From Candidatus Flexicrinis affinis (GTDB lineage: Bacteria; Chloroflexota; Anaerolineae; Aggregatilineales; Phototrophicaceae): a stretch of 64,000 bases of DNA. The position numbers and the translations under genes are program-made. The stretch spans positions 124,001-188,000 of the forward strand of contig JADJWE010000004.1 in NCBI GenBank assembly GCA_016716525.1, read 5' to 3'. Positions 60,804 through 64,000 of the stretch are shown one piece after another; within the stretch, counting starts at the first letter, position 1; every line of letters starts with the position of its first letter. Below the pieces are notes generated by a model. It was not told the DNA's origin. It ran no database searches and saw nothing but the letters and a program-made list of their open reading frames with translations.

Positions 60804-62459
60804 CTAGTCCGGCGCGCCGTCGGCGACCCACTGCACGAGCAGGTCGAGCTGGCGGCGGGTGAGCCGCGCAAAGTGACCGTCCTTCAGCGTCGTGATCAGC
60901 ACGCTCGCGTCCGGGTCGCCGGGGACGACCACCGGACCGGTCTCGCTGCCGGCTATCATGCTGGCGTAGTCGGTTACGCGCAGGCCCTTTGACGGGTTCG
61001 GGCCATGACACGCCGCGCACTGCTGATCGAACAGCGGCTGAAGCACGGTGTAGGTCGGTTCGCCTTCGAAATCCTGTAGCAGCGGTTCGGCCTCGACCTG
61101 TGTGATGCCCAACATCGTCGCTAGACCGGGCGCGTTGAAGCCGGCGTACGTCCACTCGTTGCCGTGGCACCCGCTGTTGGCGCAGAAGCTCTGGTCGTCG
61201 GTGCCGCCCGGGTTTGACACCGTGTGGCAGTTGGAGCACGTCGCGTCGAACGCTTGATGGTGGCGGGCGATCCACGTCGAGTCGAGGTGGGACTGCGGCT
61301 CGAGGCCGGTTGCGATCGGGATGCGCGGCTCGATGTCGCCTTGACGCACGACGGTTGGAATGGTGTGGCACAAGTTGCACTCGAGGCGAATCGCTTCGCC
61401 CGCCTCGCTGAAGTGCTGGCCGTCGTGGCAGCGGAAGCACCCCGGCGACTCCGAGTGGCCGGTGTTGTTCGGGTGCGTGTCGTACGTCAGTTCCTGCTCG
61501 GGGTAGTTGCTGTCGGTATACAGCACACCCAACACGTGGATGGCGGCTTCGACCTGCTCGGCGCCCTCGGCGTAGAACTCGGGGTAGTTCTCCGCGTAGT
61601 AGTCGTCCAGCGTCTCGAAAGCGGCTTGGGCATCTTCGATCGAGTGGTAGCGCTGCGAGAGCAGTTCGACGCCGCGGGTTCGGATGAACGGGATGTCGCG
61701 CGAGACGTCGCCGCGGTGCAGGGCCTCGTCAAAAGCTTGTTCCGGGTCTTTCAGAAGGTGCGCGATACGGTTGTGGCACGTGATGCAGTCCATTTCGATC
61801 ATCTCGTACTGATCGAGGTTTTCGGTGTCGATCGGCGAGTTGATGGCGTTGAAGTCGGTCGTGGTGCCATCCGCGTTTTCGACGCGCACCCACGGGATCT
61901 CCTGTTCGAGGTCGTCGAGCGCGATAAACGTGACTTTGTTCTCGATGTGCCAGTGGATTCCGAAGCCCAAGCCTTCACGCGAGATGCCACCGCCGGTGCG
62001 CATCAGCAGGTACGTGCTGTACGGCGTGTTCTCGCGGTCGTTCTCGAAGCTGTTGATCACGCGCATGCTGTCGTTGGAGAACTTCTCCGGCGTGTGGCAT
62101 TGTTCGCAGGTTTCTCGCGCGGGGCTCATCTCGGCCGAGCGAATCGGATAGTGGTAGTTGTCCAGCACGGTGTCGACGACAAGGCGCATGTGGCCGATCT
62201 TGCGGTATGCCTGCACAAGGATCAGATCGCGACCGATGTGGCAGTCGACGCACAGCGTGCGCGCATGCGGGGACACCAGATAGGTGCTGTATTCGGGCGG
62301 CATGGTATGGCAGGTCGTGCCGCAGAACTGCGGCGAGTTGCTGTACTCCCACAGCGGCGGGATAGCCAACAGCACGAGAAGAAAGCCCGAACCGAACAGT
62401 GCGTAGGGAAGATAGTCCCGCAAGGTGCGGCCGGCAAACCAACGACGAATACGCTGCAT
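60804..62459 (-). CDS. NapC/NirT-type multihaem cytochrome c with fused C-terminal cytochrome domain
   Basis: A 551-residue exported protein anchored by one membrane helix (YLPYALFGSGFLLVLLAIPPL). The NapC/NirT-like part has FCGTTCHTM, LCVDCH and CEQCH, followed by CITCH, CFRCH, CNLCH, CSNCH, CANSGCH and CAACH. That makes seven regular CxxCH sites plus one CX3CH (CGTTCH) and one CX4CH (CANSGCH), nine possible haems. The C-terminal 90 residues look like a separate c-type domain (CAACHGPNPSKGL...LLVQWVADGAPD). It probably takes electrons from quinol. ATG 62459 is chosen for its GGGGGTGG; a GTG at 62519 near a TATAGT box is an alternative. Confidence 0.82.
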   Translation of the reverse strand: MQRIRRWFAGRTLRDYLPYALFGSGFLLVLLAIPPLWEYSNSPQFCGTTCHTMPPEYSTYLVSPHARTLCVDCHIGRDLILVQAYRKIGHMRLVVDTVLDNYHYPIRSAEMSPARETCEQCHTPEKFSNDSMRVINSFENDRENTPYSTYLLMRTGGGISREGLGFGIHWHIENKVTFIALDDLEQEIPWVRVENADGTTTDFNAINSPIDTENLDQYEMIEMDCITCHNRIAHLLKDPEQAFDEALHRGDVSRDIPFIRTRGVELLSQRYHSIEDAQAAFETLDDYYAENYPEFYAEGAEQVEAAIHVLGVLYTDSNYPEQELTYDTHPNNTGHSESPGCFRCHDGQHFSEAGEAIRLECNLCHTIPTVVRQGDIEPRIPIATGLEPQSHLDSTWIARHHQAFDATCSNCHTVSNPGGTDDQSFCANSGCHGNEWTYAGFNAPGLATMLGITQVEAEPLLQDFEGEPTYTVLQPLFDQQCAACHGPNPSKGLRVTDYASMIAGSETGPVVVPGDPDASVLITTLKDGHFARLTRRQLDLLVQWVADGAPD

Positions 62460-62701
62460 AACACCACCCCCGTACTTCCATGCAGCCCACGCAGGCGGAT
62501 ACGCATTCTGTTCCGCCACGTGTTGCAGTCAACTATAGCCTATCCCAGCGCGCCTGACGAACACTGCCAGACACACCATTGCAATCGCATGTCTTTCCGC
62601 GTGACAGGTGTTACAATCCGATTTCATGCCGCCGTACGTGTGGACAAAGTCCACGATGTGGCGGTAACGGCGCATCGAATACGCATGCAGAGGGGGTGGG
62701 T
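62460..62701. promoter_or_regulatory. Divergent promoter region of the two cytochrome genes
   Basis: On the minus strand TATAGT (62537-62532) is a likely -10 for the NapC-like gene. On the plus strand TACAAT near 62610 may serve the second gene, with a poor -35. GTGACAGGTGTTACAAT near 62600 contains GTGACA/TGTTAC half-sites that could bind a regulator. Confidence 0.4.
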
Positions 62702-64000
62702 ATGCAGCGTAACGCCGTATGGGGGGTGCTGATCTGCGGTCTGAGCCTCACCCTATTCGGGGTGTGGTTCAGCTTCATTGCGGTTCCCATACCCGTTCAG
62801 GCCCAAAGCGATCTGTCGGACGCCGAGTATGAAGGGGCGGACGAGTGCGGCTCGTGCCACCGCAACGTCGTGCGCGAGCACGGCGAGACGCTGCACGCGC
62901 TGGCGCTGCAAGAGGTAGGCCGCGATGACAGCATCATCCTCGGCGACTTCGAGCAGGGCGAAGAAGAACGCACTGTGCAGTTCCCCGAGGAGGATGCGCC
63001 GCGGGCATTCACTGCCGACGACATTGCCTACGTGATCGGCGCGGGCAGGTACGCGCAGCGCTACGTCTTTGAAATCGAGCGCCGCCAATACGCCGTGTTC
63101 CCCGCCGAATGGGACACCGTCGCGCAGACGTGGCGGCGGATCGAACTCGACACCGAATGGCCCGGCCCGGGCTACGACTTCCTGCAAAACTGCGCGGGAT
63201 GCCACACCACCGGCCTCGAGATCGACCGTGAACGCTGGGTCGATGACGGCGTGTGGTGCGAGGCGTGCCACGGCCCCGCGAGCCTTCATATCGAAGTCGC
63301 ACGCGATGCCGGACGCCGCCCCTCCGACGAGGACATCGCCGAAATCCACGGCGCGATCGTAGTCAGCCCGGACGCGCAGATTTGCGCGCAGTGCCACAGC
63401 CGCGGCACCGACCCCGAATCCGGGCGCATGTTCCCGATGGGCTACCGGCCCGGCACCGACCTGCTGCACGACTCGCTGTTCGTGCTGGCCGAGGAGGACG
63501 ATCCGGTGGCGTTCTGGGCCACCGGGCACGCGCGTCAGAACAACATGCAGTTCAACGAGTGGTTCAACTCGGCGCACGCGTCCGCCCTCGATACGCTCAA
63601 AGCCAGTAATCGTGCCGAGGCGGAGTGCCTGACCTGCCACAGCGGCGACTTCACATTCACCTCGCGCGTGCTTGAAGCGTACGACGAGGAAGTATTGACC
63701 GGCGTCCCGCCCGAACTGCCGACCCTCGATACGGCGCAGTTCGGGATTACGTGTACGGTGTGCCACAGCGGTCACCCGGACGACGACGTCGAATTCAACC
63801 TCGCCGACGAGCCATACGCGCTGTGTACGGCATGCCACCAGAGCACGCCGCTGTTCGACACCCTGCATCATCCGGTCAAGGAGATGTTCGAGGGGCAGAC
63901 GATCATCGACAGCGTCGAGGGTATCCCCGCCGTGCATCATGCCGAGGAGGGCGGCCCGACCTGTACGACATGCCACATGTCGCGCGTGATGGCCGGCCTG
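62702..64000 (+). CDS. Multihaem cytochrome c, 3' end beyond the window
   Basis: The first 433 residues are visible and open to the window end. A signal peptide or anchor (VWGVLICGLSLTLFGVWFSFIAVPI) ends in PVQAQS, a good signal peptidase site. Eight CxxCH haem sites follow in order: CGSCH, CAGCH, CEACH, CAQCH, CLTCH, CTVCH, CTACH and CTTCH. Several His residues between them can act as distal ligands (EHGETLHALAL, HPVKEMFEG, HHAEEG). The order resembles cytochrome c554/octahaem-type proteins; enzyme or electron carrier cannot be decided. GAGGGGGTGGG precedes the ATG. It is divergent from the NapC-like gene and likely its redox partner. Confidence 0.8.
   Translation, partial: MQRNAVWGVLICGLSLTLFGVWFSFIAVPIPVQAQSDLSDAEYEGADECGSCHRNVVREHGETLHALALQEVGRDDSIILGDFEQGEEERTVQFPEEDAPRAFTADDIAYVIGAGRYAQRYVFEIERRQYAVFPAEWDTVAQTWRRIELDTEWPGPGYDFLQNCAGCHTTGLEIDRERWVDDGVWCEACHGPASLHIEVARDAGRRPSDEDIAEIHGAIVVSPDAQICAQCHSRGTDPESGRMFPMGYRPGTDLLHDSLFVLAEEDDPVAFWATGHARQNNMQFNEWFNSAHASALDTLKASNRAEAECLTCHSGDFTFTSRVLEAYDEEVLTGVPPELPTLDTAQFGITCTVCHSGHPDDDVEFNLADEPYALCTACHQSTPLFDTLHHPVKEMFEGQTIIDSVEGIPAVHHAEEGGPTCTTCHMSRVMAGL

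Overview
The window is about 64 kb of high-GC bacterial chromosome. It is densely coded on both strands. I saw no rRNA, tRNA, CRISPR array, transposase or phage gene. Gene content points to Chloroflexota, probably an Anaerolineae-type lineage: MalT-like LuxR regulators, GAF and HAMP NarL-type histidine kinases, DUF6062, DUF1385, a TIGR03943/ArsP-type permease pair, secreted proteins with Pro/Thr linkers (PTPTPGPTETP) and Asn/Gly tails, and multihaem cytochromes. This placement is inference; no phylogenetic marker other than ribosomal protein S1 is present.

Layout. 1-4.4 kb: end of an unknown gene, a cysteine-less peroxiredoxin-like gene, then an SGNH hydrolase overlapping a GT39-type membrane glycosyltransferase. 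4.4-8.5 kb: a GAF-GAF histidine kinase facing its likely NarL-type partner, and a divergent FAD-linked oxidase. 8.9-14.3 kb: a GNAT, then a MarR repressor with three phased operators in front of a heterodimeric ABC exporter. 14.4-22.3 kb: a secreted beta-helix protein, ribosomal protein S1, and a permease / TIGR03943 / beta-propeller operon. 22.7-23.8 kb: a MazF toxin back to back with a DUF433-DUF5615 pair. 23.9-29.5 kb: DUF1385, an M24 peptidase, a GT87-like transferase and membrane or small proteins. 29.7-35 kb: a MalT-like regulator, a small conserved protein and two tandem quinone oxidoreductases. 35-45 kb: a repetitive secreted protein, a small membrane protein, a membrane-fused GMC oxidoreductase with a frameshift, and a GH94-like enzyme. 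45.2-54.7 kb: DUF1801, an aldo/keto reductase, a PLP decarboxylase, then a long minus-strand run led by a sugar-type ABC importer. 55-60.4 kb: a HAMP histidine kinase with its response regulator, DoxX, and an ECF sigma factor with a putative anti-sigma partner. 60.8-64 kb: two divergent multihaem cytochromes, the second cut by the window edge.

The main unexplained signal is in the gaps. A modular, multi-hairpin repeat (6.15, 8.5, 9.54, 32.45, 45.06 and 48.34 kb) begins just after stop codons. In five copies it carries a central hairpin whose sequence differs completely between copies while staying self-complementary. Next to it, on one strand only, is a small hairpin closed by GNRA loops (GTAA, GAAA, GCAA, GTAA). 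That is the pattern expected of a folded RNA. Three further palindromic repeat families occupy other gaps. At least three genes appear to have leaderless starts.
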